A DNA stretch of 64,000 bases from positions 116,049,501 to 116,113,500 of the forward strand of contig CM065811.1 in the NCBI GenBank assembly GCA_033398695.1. The letters are read 5' to 3'. Source of the DNA: Orobanche coerulescens. Lineage: Eukaryota > Streptophyta > Magnoliopsida > Lamiales > Orobanchaceae. The position numbers and the translations under genes are program-made. The notes beneath the pieces are model-generated. The model was not told the origin of the DNA, did no database searches, and saw nothing but the letters and a program-made list of their open reading frames with translations. Position 1 is the stretch's first letter. Each line of letters starts with the position of its first letter. Shown here one piece after another: positions 21,851-33,902 of this stretch.

Positions 21851-23243
21851 GGTTAAATACTTTTAGCATTAAAATAAACTAAAAAAAAAACAGAAGGGAG
21901 TTTTAGTTTTTGATCTTTACTAAAAAATAAATTGCGTAAAATAAATTAAGTCAAAATAAACAAAGGAAATAAAATTTGAAAATACCAATTAAGGAATAAT
22001 CTAGTTCTTAGTTTCGTTATCCACCGTTTTGAATTAATTCAAGTTCTAATGCGGTGCTTATCCCTTCTCTAATCTCACGAACTCCTATTCTGAAGCCAAC
22101 AACAAGCTCTGTTTACCTCAATTATTTCTTAAGTTTATTTAATTAAAACAAGCTCTTTAATTAAACCTATCTAGACGATGGATTCAAAACAAGCTCTTCA
22201 AATCTCGCTCGCTAGATGCATTAAAAACCAAAATAATGAAATAGGCAAGATAGTAAGTTCATAAGCTCGACTTAAGGGATCTCGATTTTGTGTTACTCAA
22301 TTGAGAAAATTTAATTGTTTGCTACTTGTGAAATTAAAATTGCAACAATTACGGATTACAACTCAATTTCTAGCATAAGACATAAAACCCCTAATCTAGT
22401 TGGCCAAACCAAACCAAGAAATTATATGGCATAGTAGTGAATTCAATAACACAAAAGTAATTCAAGAGATTTCGAGTTAAGAATACGCTACGGGATTAAA
22501 ACATGAATAACTCAAATACGGTTTCAAAATTTACTAAGAACTAGAATAGAAAATTAGCCGGACATGTTGGCTTTAGAAGACATCAAATTAATAGTAGACA
22601 TGAGAAGAAAGAAATTCAAACGATGTAGTCTTCTTCCTCGCACGTGGGTGGCGGCTCGGTCTGCTTCGGTGAGAATGGCGGCTCGGTCCTCCCTTTCTCC
22701 TCTGCTCCAACCGTGATAATGATAATAATGATCAATAATAATCTCAGCCCCCTCCTTTTATAATAGTCTCTTATTTATTAGTTTCCTTCTTTAATTGGAT
22801 CTTCTTCATTCTTATCCTTCTTGAGTTTTTATTCTTTTGGAGTCTTTCCTTCCCTAGTCAATTAAAATTCATTTTCCCAGCCTAGGGGGCCGATTTTACG
22901 CCTTGTGGAACTGATTGGGGCAGATTGGAGTCGTTTCTTGGGCCCCAAGTAAGATTATTTTCGGGGCCGACACTGAGTCACCGAATTGACACTGGGTCAC
23001 CCAGTGTCACGCGGCAGTTTCTTCATTAAAGCCCAAATCACCTTAGCTTGGTCCGTTTGACGGCCCAAACTATTCCTTAAGCTTAAAAACTCCATCAAAC
23101 ACCTAAATTAAACAACAAATTGCCAAGTGAAATAATTTGCATCCAAAATATAAATAAGTAGAAAATAACCAAGTGTGCCAACATAAAATTCATTAAAACC
23201 TTGTAATTACCAATAATTTTAGCACACTATTTTCGTCCTATCA
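21850..23243 (-). mobile_element. minus-strand LTR (Ty3/gypsy Tat/Athila type likely)
   Basis: On the minus strand the LTR starts TGATAGGACGAAAATAG at 23243, directly after a polypurine tract GTTTGGGGAGATT (23256-23244). A TATA box (TATTATAAAA, 22765-22756) and a leader follow. The 3' end near 21850 is not sharp. The preceding internal sequence (23257-23425) lacks coding signal and is cut by the duplication junction. The PPT/LTR start is of the kind seen in plant Tat/Athila elements. Confidence 0.65.
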
Positions 23244-23256
23244 AATCTCCCCAAAC
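23244..23256 (-). other. polypurine tract of the minus-strand LTR element
   Basis: GTTTGGGGAGATT on the minus strand, directly before the LTR start TGATAGG. Confidence 0.7.
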
Positions 23257-23425
23257 TTAAACCAATGCTTGTTCTCAAGCATAATTCGAATGAGAGAAAT
23301 TCAAGAAGCATGTATTGAAAAATCCAAGATGATAGTCATATTCAAGGGAGAACAAATAATCATGAACAAGTATAAAGAAAATTGAAGTATCTCATCCAAT
23401 CTCAATATTTTCATTGGCATCAAGT

Positions 23426-23427
23426 GC
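23426..23427. other. duplication junction 1
   Basis: Sequence up to CATCAAGTG continues the 3' internal region of the minus-strand element. From GCAGGGTTCTCGG it matches 12468 onward, an offset of 10958 bp. The join has at most a one- or two-base overlap. Confidence 0.88.
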
Positions 23428-24054
23428 AGGGTTCTCGGTCTGACTCAGGCATGATTGAAGTGGGCTTCGGGTTACAGGGTCTGGCCGGAGTCGGCAGGTG
23501 GATGGGGTTTGGATGAACTGGTTTTGATGTCTCATTGAATTTGGGTTCAGTCATCGGGTTTGTGATTTCGGGTCTGGATTTTGAGTTGTCTGATATGGGT
23601 TTAGGGTTGGAAAAATCTGTGTTCTAGTTATCTAAAGGTAGGTTCCTTGGTTTAAATTTTTGAGTTGTTTGGTACGGTTCAAAGAAGTCCGAAAATAAGT
23701 TTGGCCGGATTTGAAACTAGATTTGTAGTATTAAATTTCTTGCTAAACTGGTTGTACAATTTGAAAACAGAAACTTGGAAAGATCGTAAGATGGAAGTAG
23801 ATTGAGATTACCTCCTGTTACACAAGGAGTTCGGATGATGATTTGCAACTGAGATCCTTCTGCTTCCTGAGACCGACGCCTTCGTAGAAAATTAAATTTT
23901 GCTGGGAAAAGAGAATTTCACAATTGTCTTGGAGCTGCTGATGTTGGAGGAATTCTAGAAGAAAGGATTTTTTTCTTCGGATCTTTGAACGATGGATTTG
24001 TAAAGGATTTCTGTACTGCAATATTAGTGTATTTATAGTTGTGAATTTTTTAAA
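23427..24054. repeat. left flank of the MULE, copy 2 (minus-strand LTR part)
   Basis: Nearly identical to 12469-13098, including the minus-strand TATA box and the TTTTTTAAA target duplication (24046-24054). Confidence 0.9.
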
Positions 24055-24449
24055 GAGAAATGATACACCCACATTTTAAATCACACCCCATCCACATCTA
24101 GACCCATCTAAGCAAATTTTAAATAATTATGGGACCCACAATTATTTTAAGTTAACCCACTTAATATTTCTCTCTCTTTTTTTCCAGCATCGTTCCCTTC
24201 TTTTTTTCTTCCTTTCTTCTGTAATACCCGGTTGTAATTCAGTAATTATCATTCAGTATTTATCATTCAGTAATTGATACTCAGTAATTTTCACTCATTA
24301 TTAATCATTTGTCACTCATATTCAGTCATGGTATTCATCATTCAGAGTAATTGTATCGTGTATCAATCGTCACTCATCACTAATCTGATTGGAGTTTCAT
24401 GCCGTGTTAATCATCCTTGTCATTTTCGTTGCGAGCTGTGCGTGAGGAG

Positions 24450-24992
24450 TAGCGCACGCTACGTACTCCTTTTAGCGTACGCTAATTGGGTATAGGTAGC
24501 GCACGCTACCACTCAGCTTTAGCGCACGCTAAGGTTACCCTGGCTGCAGTCCAGAAGGTACTGGACTGCAGGTGAGTTATAAGTAGCGCACGCTACGAAT
24601 GGTAAGTAGCGCGCGCTAGTGAGTTGTAGTAGCGCACGCTAATATGTGGTGTAGCGCGCGCTAAGGACAGATCAGATTGAGTCCAGTGGCTACTGGACTG
24701 CACTGGATTAATTCTTAGCGCACGCTATGTGTTGTTTTTAGCGTACGCAATCGATATTATAGCGCACGCTAAATAATGGTTCTAGCGCACGCTATCGAGG
24801 TCAGATCAGAGGTCAGGCAGTTTCTGGATTCCAGTTCTGGGCATCAAATTATTCGTTAGCGCACCCTAATGATATGGCCGTAGCGCACGCTACAAAAAGG
24901 TACGTAGCGCGTGCTACCGTGTTCGGACAGTGGGTACTGGACTACCAAATTACCCGTTAGCGCACGCTACACACAAGGGCTAGCGCACGCTA
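24450..24992. repeat. array of 17 TAGCGCRCGCTA palindromes in gypsy A 5' LTR
   Basis: The 12-bp palindrome TAGCGCACGCTA (variants with CG, TA or one mismatch) occurs about 17 times, spaced roughly 10-60 bp apart with unrelated spacers. The last copy ends 11 bp before the TATA box. The array also includes a perfect 11-bp hairpin, CTGCAGTCCAG / CTGGACTGCAG, at 24544-24571. Confidence 0.93.
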
Positions 24993-25003
24993 ACCTGGAT
25001 TAG

Positions 25004-25014
25004 CTATATAATGG
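25004..25014 (+). promoter_or_regulatory. TATA box of gypsy A 5' LTR
   Basis: CTATATAATGG just after the palindrome array, followed by a pyrimidine-rich leader (TCTTTCTCTTTCTCTCG). Confidence 0.75.
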
Positions 25015-26083
25015 ACAGTTGACCGGAGTTCGTCACTTTATCATTCTTTCTCTTTCTCTCGTCGGTTCTAGGCGATTTGGGCGATTTAGAGAGTGTTCTT
25101 CAAGGTGTAATCATCAATCATCATCTTCAAGTCTTTGAGTTGGATTAATCATCACTTCATCATCTCCAAAACATCGAATCCAAGGTATTAATCTCTTGGA
25201 TTTAGAATTTCGGATTTTTGGGTTTTTCCTTCAGATTTCTTCGTGTAAGCTTGGATTATCATTGGAATATGTTAGATATGGATTATCTACCTTGGATAAA
25301 TATATTCCTGCGGATTTAATGGTTATTTTCGGAATTGTTTTCAAGAACCCTTGGGGTTGACTTCGGTTAATTGGGGATTTTCCGATTGATGTTGTTGTAA
25401 TCATGAATTATGGATTCTTAATGGATTATTGATATCATTGAAGTGTTTTGTTAGTTCGAAATACTCATTTTGGTGTTGGTTTCGACATATTCGGGATTGG
25501 ATATTTCCGAAGTTGTGTGGTTGGTTATGTATTCGTTGGAATGCCCTATGAGTTTGATTATCGTTGTTTCGACCTTTGGGTTAGTCGTGTTTTGTTGCTT
25601 GATACGTATATTGAACGATTGTTGGTAATTATTGTTATTCAAGGTTGTTCGAGCGACCGGTATCTTGGTTAGGACGTTGTTCGTGGACGGACATTCTTCA
25701 TCGTTGTTGAGTAAGTTAAATCTTACTCGGTTAAAAGGATACTCATTCCTTTTGTTGTTGATTGCTCATAATCATAATTCATTCATCATAATATTAATCA
25801 TTTCGGGACTTGTAAGTCGAATAATCATTTCATTCACGAGGAACGACGGTTCCAAATCATTTCATTGGGTTATCAATCACGTCATTATTACTTTCATATC
25901 GGTGAGTCATCTTGGTCTTGTCTAATTGTTATTCATTGATATTCTTCATGGTCATTCTCGTTCATGTGACCTTCCGGGTTCATATTGCGTGGCCGGGTGT
26001 GGCTGTGTGGAATTTTTAGTCGGGCACACGATGGTCATGTATTGGGTTCACCGATACTTCGGACCGTGCACACGGTAACGCTT

Positions 26084-26480
26084 CCTAATACTTGAGCGGG
26101 ACATGTGATTGAAGGGTTTATACTTATACGGTATTCACGACATAATGGTGTTGGAATGATCCTATCATTCATTCTCAGTTAGGTTACGGTCTAGGCCACG
26201 AGACTGGATAGGTGGTGCTAACACTCATTGGATCTTCCTAATGCTAACTCAGACGAACCTATATAGTCGCGGCACAGAAATTGACAACGGATTATATTTA
26301 GCTTATTCTCTCTTGGTTAATATTGGACATTATGTCTAATTTAATTTATTAGATAAATTAAATTGGTCTCGTGAATTAAATAAATTACCAATTAATTAAT
26401 TTTATTCAAAATATTTCTTAGAGAATTTATATTTTTCATATAATTAATTAATTGGATTAATTAATTGTATTAATTTTGAA
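26084..26480 (+). mobile_element. copia-LTR fragment embedded in gypsy A
   Basis: It aligns in the same order with about 2540-2970 of the TE-A LTR: ACTTGAGCGGGACAT, GTATTCACGACA, TTCTCAGTTAGG, then the AT-rich ATTGGATTAATTAA end. Its similarity is clear but not high, so it comes from a related family. It exactly replaces the 3' end of the gypsy 5' LTR. Confidence 0.8.
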
Positions 26481-26593
26481 ACCATGTAATCGCTGTATTT
26501 GAGCGCGTATGCTCATTTTCATCATTTCATAATATAATCATAATGTGATACTCATGCGAGATATATAATCATCATGTGACTTTCCACTTCAGT

Positions 26594-27756
26594 ATGGAAA
26601 GGGCTGGCAGAGGACGTGGAGGACGAGGCCGTGGAGCGGGCCGAATCCCGAGAACTCGTGTGAATACAGTGCGAATGCCAGGAATAATGTTAACTCATCG
26701 AGCAGTGACGCTGCCACTCATTCACCTGGACGCGATCATTCACTATCAGGGAGTCGTACTCGGGACACAGCTCAGTCGGAGGGTGTTCGGGTTGACCCAC
26801 TCGCTTTTATGCAGGGCATGATGGCCCAAATGACGCAGATGGCTCAGTTGATGGAGACGATGCATAAATCCGTCAATCAAAATCAGCAGGCTCCTCCGCC
26901 GCCACCTCAGAGGCAAGAGAGGAATGTGAGTAATATCATCGGCGATATCTCTCGCCAGAGGCCACCTACTTTTGAGGGCTCGTCCGAGCCGGCAGATATA
27001 ATTCATTGGCTCGAGCATTTCGAGAAGTTGTTTGCTATGGTAGAGTGTCCCGAGGGACACAAAGTTTCTGTTGCGGCTTACTACCTGGGTAAGAGCGCAC
27101 ATTCTTGGTGATTATCGTTGAAGCCCACCGAAGGATCTTGTACTTGGGATCAGTTCAAGACTCTCATGATGGAGAGGTATTATCCGGCCCCACTCAGAGA
27201 GGCCAAGTCGCCGAATTGCTCACCCCCGACCCCTCAGCAGACGAGGATGTTCTCGCCATTGCCGAGAAATTTCAGGAACTTCTTCCTTTCGCCTCATCCA
27301 TCATTCATTCAGAGGCGGATAAGATCAAGTATTTCAGCAAGAGGCTGAAACCCCGTATGCGACTTCAGTTGCTTAATCATAATTGCACCACGTTGGCTGA
27401 ATTCATTGAGAAAGCTCTCACCTACGAGCTTACTGCTAAGGAAATTGCTAAGCAGCTAAATGTCTGCTAGCAAGAAATCGAAGAATCGTAATCAGTCTGA
27501 AGGCGGTCAGACAACTTTCAAGAAACCCCGTGCGGGCTCTGCTTTTTCTGAGCGACCTCCTGTGTCGTCTAAACCCGCGGAATCTCAGTCTCGAGCGGCG
27601 TTCGGCCATCACTGTTTTAATCGTGGGGATCTTGGTCACCTCGGTACCAAGTGTCCGAGACAGACTATCACATGTCATAATTGTGGAATTCTTGGGCATA
27701 AGGCCCGTTTTGCCGTAGGGACTCCAAACCTACTCGACGTCATCTCGTGCACCTAA
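26594..27756 (+). pseudogene. gag of gypsy A, broken
   Basis: The start is ATG 26594 (MERAGRGRGGRGRG). After a frame change, MAQMTQMAQLMETM and a proline run lead into the retrotransposon gag domain (RQRPPTFEGS, IIHWLEHFEKLF, then LMMERYYP and LTYELTAKEIAKQL). A zinc-knuckle region sits near 27610-27710. The first knuckle has Arg where the second Cys is expected; gypsy C has a Cys there. The second knuckle, CHNC-x4-H, lacks its last Cys in this frame. A TGA at 27109-27111 stands where gypsy C has TGG. At least three frame changes are present. Some sit at CAG/CTG sites and may be consensus errors. Gag normally forms the virus-like particle in the cytoplasm. Confidence 0.85.
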
Positions 27757-27877
27757 GCGGTCGGCCGTTGAATCGAGCCACTCAATCGGGCTGTTTAAAA
27801 CGACAGAGCGACTAAAGGTGGAGCCTATAGCCGCCAGACGGAGCGTCGGTCGGGACTAGCAAGCCCGGATTTATGAG

Positions 27878-30800
27878 ATGAAGAAGACCGATGATCCAGA
27901 GGCCCGAATGATCTCAGGTACACTCGATATTCTATCTCAACCTGTGTGTACCCTTTTTGATACTGGTGCATCGCATTCATTCATTTCCGAGTCATGTTTG
28001 AGTAGACTACGTCTGGGTAGTGCTACTAGTTGTGAGCCTTATGTCATTGGCCTACCTGATGGTAGACGAATTATCGGTAATCGTGAGATTCCGAATTGTC
28101 CGATTCAGTTTCATGGTCGTGTATGGCCAGCAGACCTAATCGTGGTAGATTTTCCGAGGGACGACATCATCTTGGGTATTGATTGGATGGATCGTCATGA
28201 TGCCATCATTAGTGTCCGTAAGCGTATGGTCACTATCATTTCAGACGATGGGGTTGAATGTGTGTTTCAGGGAGGTAATCCCGGCTGTTCTGGTAAGGTC
28301 ATTAATTCGATGAAAGCAGTAAGGTTACTCAATCAGGGGTATGTTGGTTATTGGTGCTTTATGGCCAAAACCGAGAAATCATCAGTAATGTTGACGGATA
28401 TTCCGGTGGTGAGGGAATATGCTGATGTTTTTCCAGACGAGTTACCTGGTTTGCCTCCACAGAGGGATGTGGAATTCACGATTGAGTTGGAGCCTGGTAC
28501 GTCTCCGATATTGAAGGCACCGTACCGAATGGCCCCGACCGAAATGCAGGAATTAAAGAACCAACTTGAGGAGTTGTTCGAGAAAGGTTATATCCGACCG
28601 AGTGCGTCCCCGTGGGGAGCACCAGTATTATTTGTCAAGAAGAAGGATGGTTCATTCTGCTTATGTATTGATTATCGGGAGTTGAACAGGGTGACGATCA
28701 AGAATAAGTATCCCTTACCCCGTATTGATGATCTCTTAGATCAACTTCAGGGAGCTTCAGTATTTTCCAAGATCGACCTAAGATCTGGATATCATCAGTT
28801 GCGGATCCGAGAGTCGGACATCGCGAGGACGGCGTTTCGAACACGCTATGGTCATTATGAGTTTGTGGTTATGCCGTTCGGATTGACTAATGCACCTGCG
28901 GTATTCATGGAGTTAATGAATCGGGTTTTCATCGACTTTCTGGATCAGTTTGTTGTTGTCTTCATCGATGACATTTTGATTTATTCTCGTGACCGGGAGG
29001 AACACGAGTTTCACCTTCATCAAGTACTCGACGTGTTGAGACGAGAACAACTTTATGGGAAGTTTTCCAAATGTGAGTTCTGGATGTCCGAAGTGACTTT
29101 TCTCGGACATGTAATTTCATCAGACGGAGTTCGTGTCGATCCTCAGAAGACGGAGGCTATTCGAGATTGACTACCTCCGAAGAACGTTAAGGAAATCCGA
29201 AGTTTCCTCGGATTAGCGGGCTATTATCGGCGATTTGTAGAGGGATTTTCTAGAATCGCTCAACCCTTAACGAACCTTTTGCGGAAGGATAAGAAATACA
29301 CGTGGTCCGACGCGTGTCAACGGAGTTTTAAGGAACTCAAGAGCCGGTTAATGTCAGCACCTGTACTTTCCTTGCCGCAGGGGACGGAAGGATTTGTGGT
29401 TTATAGTGATGCGTCCGGACAGGGTCTCGGATGTGTACTCATGCAGAACGGGAAAGTTATTGCCTATGCTTCACGGCAATTGAGACCTTACGAGGTTAAT
29501 TATCCGACACACGACCTGGAGCTAGCAGCCGTGGTGTTTGCTTTGAAGATTTGGCGTCATTACCTTTATGGCGTCACCTGTCAGATATTCACTGATCATA
29601 AGAGTTTAAAGTATATATTTACTCAGAAGGAGTTAAATATGCGTCAGAGACGGTGGTTGGAATTAATCAAAGATTATGATATCGAGATCCTCTACCACCC
29701 GGGCAAGGCGAACGTTGTCGCCGACGCCTTGAGTCGTAAGTCCGTTCAGGAGCAGATGCTTGCCCATTTAACAGTTCAGAAGGAGCTTCAGCAGGAATTC
29801 CTTAGACCCGAGATCGAGGTCTGGCTTCAGCGAGTTCAGGGGCAGCTTTGTATGTTAGAGATTTCATCGTCACTCGAGGAGGAAATCCGAGAGAATCAAG
29901 GTTCGGACCCATCATTATTGCGCATCCGAGAAGATGTGGCTCAGGGGAAAGCCCCTGGATTTGTGGTCCACGAGGATGGGCTTTTGAGGTTTAAGAATCG
30001 ATTGTGCGTACCGGCGTTTGTCGAGTTGAAAAACTCGATTTTGAAAGAAGCTCATGCTACCCCTTATTCTGTTCATCCGGGGTCTAGCAAGATGTACAAG
30101 GACTTGAAACAAAATTACTGGTGGAGTAATATGAAGCGAGAAGTCGCAGAATTTGTTTCGAGATGCTTAACCTGTCAACAAGTTAAGATTGAACACCAGC
30201 GACCAGCGGGTATGCTGAAACCTCTTCCTATTCCCGAATGGAAGTGGGAAGACATTTCTATAGATTTCATCATGAGTTTGCCGACGAGTCGTCGGGGCAT
30301 GAATACGATCTGGGTGATCGTGGACCACTTAACTAAATCAGCTCATTTCCTTGAGATCAAGGAGACATGGGGTCCCGAGAGACTTGCTCAACTGTTCATC
30401 AAAGAGATAGTCAGACTGCACGGTACTCCTAAAAGTATCGTTTCCAATCGTGACGGACGGTTTGTGTCGCATTTTTGGAAATCAGTTCATCGCGCTATGG
30501 GAACTCAGCTTAATCTCAGTACCGCTTTTCATCCTCAGTCCGACGGACAATCAGAGAGGACCATTCAGACATTAGAGGACATGTTGAGGGCATGCGTCCT
30601 CGATTGGAAAGACGATTGGGAAGCCCAACTACCATTGATCGAGTTCACGTATAATAATAGTTGGCATGCTTCGATCAAGATGGCACCTTACGAGGCCTTG
30701 TATGGTCGTCGTTGTCGATCTCCGTTGTATTGGGACGACTTATCAGAATCAATCGGCACCGAGCCTGATATGCTTATAGCCGCCCGTGATAAGGTAGCTT

Positions 30801-31303
30801 TGATCAGGAGTCGTTTGTTGACAGCTCAGAGTCGACAGAAATCATATGCAGATAACCGTCGTCGACCATTAGAGTTCGAGGCTGGTGACCATGTGTTGGT
30901 CAAGGTATCCTCGAGTCGTGGTATCTTCCGTTTTGGGAAGAGGGGAAAGTTGAGTCCGAGATTCATTGGACCGTTTGAGATTCTGGATCGAGTAGGCGAG
31001 TTAGCTTACCGATTGGCTTTACCTCCGGCGTTGAGCCGAATTCATAATGTGTTTCATGTCTCTCAGCTGCGGAAGTATGTTGCCGACCCGAGCCACATAC
31101 TTCAGTTCGACGAAATCGAGATCGCCGACGATCATTCATATGAGGAGCGTCCTATGCGAGTTTTGGAACGACGAATCAAACAGTTGAGGAATAAGACGAT
31201 TCCTTTGGTTAAAATTCAGTGGTCTAGACACGGAGTCGAAGAGGCTACTTGGGAAACCGAGGATAGTATGCGGGAGAGTTATCCCGAGTTGTTTGACCCT
31301 TAG
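27878..31303 (+). pseudogene. pol of gypsy A: protease, RT, RNase H, integrase, chromodomain
   Basis: Two long open stretches (27878-29170 and 29171-31303) are separated only by TGA 29168-29170; gypsy C has TGG there. The retropepsin motif [10 protein letters not shown] is at about 27953. RT motifs are [21 protein letters not shown] and [10 protein letters not shown] (about 28960). RNase H has [10 protein letters not shown] (about 29402) and ends VVADALSRK. The integrase zinc-binding region ends CLTCQQVK. The integrase core follows with [17 protein letters not shown] and [11 protein letters not shown]. The second acidic residue of the catalytic triad appears as Asn in SNRD. The C-terminus ([27 protein letters not shown]) is a chromodomain, as in Tekay/Del chromoviruses, where it directs integration into heterochromatin. 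Stop TAG at 31301. Confidence 0.93.
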
Positions 31304-31320
31304 TTTCAGGGACGAAACTC

Positions 31321-31337
31321 TTTTAAGGGGGGGTGTA
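31321..31337 (+). other. polypurine tract of gypsy A
   Basis: TTTTAAGGGGGGGTGTA directly before the 3' LTR. The preceding GGGACGAAACTCTTTTAAGG block is shared with element B. Confidence 0.8.
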
Positions 31338-33708
31338 TGTAATACCCGGTTGTAATTCAGTAATTATCATTCAGTATTTATCATTCAGTAATTGATACTC
31401 AGTAATTTTCACTCATTATTAATCATTTGTCACTCATATTCAGTCGTGGTATTCATCATTCAGAGTAATTGTATCGTGTATCAATCGTCACTCATCACTA
31501 ATCTGATTGGAGTTTCATGCCGTGTTAATCATCCTTGTCATTTTCGTTGCGAGCTGTGCGTGAGGAGTAGCGCACGCTACGTACTCCTTTTAGCGTACGC
31601 TAATTGGGTATAGGTAGCGCACGCTACCACTCAGCTTTAGCGCACGCTAAGGTTACCTGCTGCGCATCCGAAGGTACCGGACCGGCAGTGAGTTATAAGT
31701 AGCGCACGCTACGAATGGTAAGTAGCGCACGCTAGTGAGTTGTAGTAGCGCACGCTAATATGTGGTGTAGCGCGCGCTAAGGACAGATCAGATTGAGTCC
31801 AGTGGCTACTGGACTGCACTGGATTAATTCTTAGCGCACGCTATCGAGGTCAGATCATAGGTCAGGCATTTTCTGGATTCCAGTTCTGGGCATCAAATTA
31901 TTCGTTAGCGCACGCTAATGATATGGCCGTAGCGCACGCTACAAAAAGGTACGTAGCGCGCGCTACCGTGTTCGGACAGTGGGTACTGGACTACCCAAAT
32001 TACCCGTTAGCGCACGCTACGCACAAGGGCTAGCGCACGCTAACCTGGATTAGCTATATAATGGACAGTTGACCGGAGTTCGTCACTTTATCATTCTTTC
32101 TCTTTCTCTCGTCGGTTCTAGGCGATTTGGGTGATTTAGAGAGTGTTCTTCAAGGTGTAATCATCAATCATCATCTTCAAGTCTTTGAGTTGGATTAATC
32201 ATCACTTCATCATCTCCAAAACATCGAATCCAAGGTATTAATCTCTTAGATCTAGAATTTCGGATTTTTGGGTTTTTCCTTCCGATCTCTTCGTGTAAGC
32301 TTGGATTATCATTGGAATATGTTAGATATGGATTATCTACCTTGGATAAATATATTCCTGCGGATTTAATGGTTATTTTCGGAATTGTTTTCAAGAACCC
32401 TTGGGGTTGACTTCGGTTAATTGGGGATTTTCCGATTGATGTTGTTGTAATCATGAATTATGGATTCTTAATGGATTATTGATATCATTGAAGTGTTTTG
32501 TTAGTTCGAAATACTCATTTTGGTGTTGGTTTCGACATATTCGGGATTGGATATTTCCGAAGTTGTGTGGTTGGTTATGTATTCGTTGGAATGCCCTATG
32601 AGTTTGATTATCGTTGTTTCGACCTTTGGGTTAGTCGTGTTTTGTTGCTTGATACGTATATTGAACGATTGTTGGTAATTATTGTTATTCAAGGTTGTTC
32701 GGCGACCGGTATCTTGGTTAGGACGTTGTTCGTGGACGGACATTCTTCATCGTTGTTGAGTAAATTAAATCTTACTCGGTTAAAAGGATACTCATTCCTT
32801 TTGTTGTTGATTGCTCATAATCATAATTCATTCATCATAATATTAATCATTTTGGGACTTGTAAGTCGAATAATCATTTCATTCACGAGGAACGACGGTT
32901 CCAAATCATTTCATTGGGTTATCAATCACGTCATTATTACTTTCATATCGGTGAGTCATCTTGGTCTTGTCTAATTGTTATTCATTGATATTCTTCATGG
33001 TCATTCTCGTTCATGTGACCTTAGGGTTCATATTGCGTGGTCAGGTGTGGCTGTGTGGAATTTTTAGTCGGGCACACGATGGTCATGTATTGGGTTCACC
33101 GATACTTCGGACCGTGCACACGGTAACGCTTACCTCCGTGAGACTAATTAGGTACAAGGACGGGTGTGTCCGGTCATTCGTCTTGTACACTTGCACGAGA
33201 ACATTATGGGCGTACTATGATACTCCTCTTGACGTAATTCATAATTAAGAATATTTCATAACTTCAGTTAATTCATGATTGTGTAATTTCAACTCTTGAG
33301 GATTGTTGTTCGTATCGGCCCGTTGGGGATTTTGTTTTCGTGTCACGGCAAGGCAAAGGCACGGAAGAGCATGTTGGGCGACGAGTCCAGTGATACTAGT
33401 AGGGGCCCCAGTCATTTCGTTTGTTTGATCATTTGATCGTTTGATTATTCCGTCATTTGTATTTTTCCGCTGCAAATTCTGTTTGAGATGCTTATATGTT
33501 CAGGGTGGTGTATTTTATCTCCATATAAAATATACTAGTATTCTGTTTGTCCTGGTGTAATGTACTTAAACTCCTCATCGGAGTACTTGGTAATATAATG
33601 TGGTTCGGTACTACTATTATATTATTTAATTCATCATTTTCATTTGCCTGGTGGGTCCCAGTCGGGAATTCACGGCACTGTAATATCCGCCTAGTTTGGG
33701 GTGTTACA
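31338..33708 (+). mobile_element. 3' LTR of gypsy A
   Basis: 2371 bp, from TGTAATACCCGG to GGGTGTTACA. It has about 14 TAGCGCRCGCTA palindromes (31568-32042), a TATA box (32054-32064), the TTCCGCTGCA motif (33464) and a complete 3' end that the 5' LTR lacks. Confidence 0.93.
31568..32042. repeat. palindrome array in gypsy A 3' LTR
   Basis: About 14 copies of TAGCGCRCGCTA, the last one ending 11 bp before the TATA box at 32054. It lacks a three-copy segment present in the 5' LTR. Confidence 0.92.
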
Positions 33709-33902
33709 TCTTCCTCCTTCTCCCCTTCTCACCTAAACCTGCAAATTCAGCCCTCCATTTTCGGTGAAATCTGACGGCGTCAAATTCAGGCTCTTGATCG
33801 GCGACAAGTTCAGGCTCTCGACCGACGACATAATCGTGTGAGGCTCTATTTCTTCGGCTAGGGTGTTGCTTGTGTATTGAAGGTGAAGTATCAAGTGGTT
33901 CT

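Larger units (their letters stand above)
24220..26083 (+). mobile_element. truncated 5' LTR of gypsy A
   Basis: It matches 31338-33130 of the 3' LTR from TGTAATACCC to CACGGTAACGCTT, then stops. The last roughly 580 bp of the LTR and the primer-binding site are missing. It has three more palindrome copies than the 3' LTR (in 24730-24800). Small open frames at 24274-24495 and 25448-25672 recur in every LTR copy and are not genes. Confidence 0.9.
24220..33708 (+). mobile_element. gypsy A, chromovirus-type Ty3/gypsy element
   Basis: It is bounded by TGTAATACCCGG and GGGGTGTTACA, with target duplication TCTTC (24215-24219 and 33709-33713). It contains a damaged 5' LTR, gag, pol with a C-terminal chromodomain, a polypurine tract and a complete 3' LTR. 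The chromodomain and domain order PR-RT-RNase H-IN fit the Tekay/Del group. The 5' LTR is incomplete and no primer-binding site is seen. Confidence 0.93.

Noticed and set aside
24274..24495. 73-codon frame conserved in all four gypsy LTR copies, and the 74-codon frame at 25448
   Set aside because: They are identical only because the LTRs are duplicated. They lie in U3/R, with palindromes inside, and have no domain.
24450..24992. CRISPR-like array of short repeats with unique spacers
   Set aside because: The repeats are only 12 bp and perfectly palindromic, the spacers vary from about 10 to 60 bp, and the array is inside a plant LTR. No cas genes exist here.
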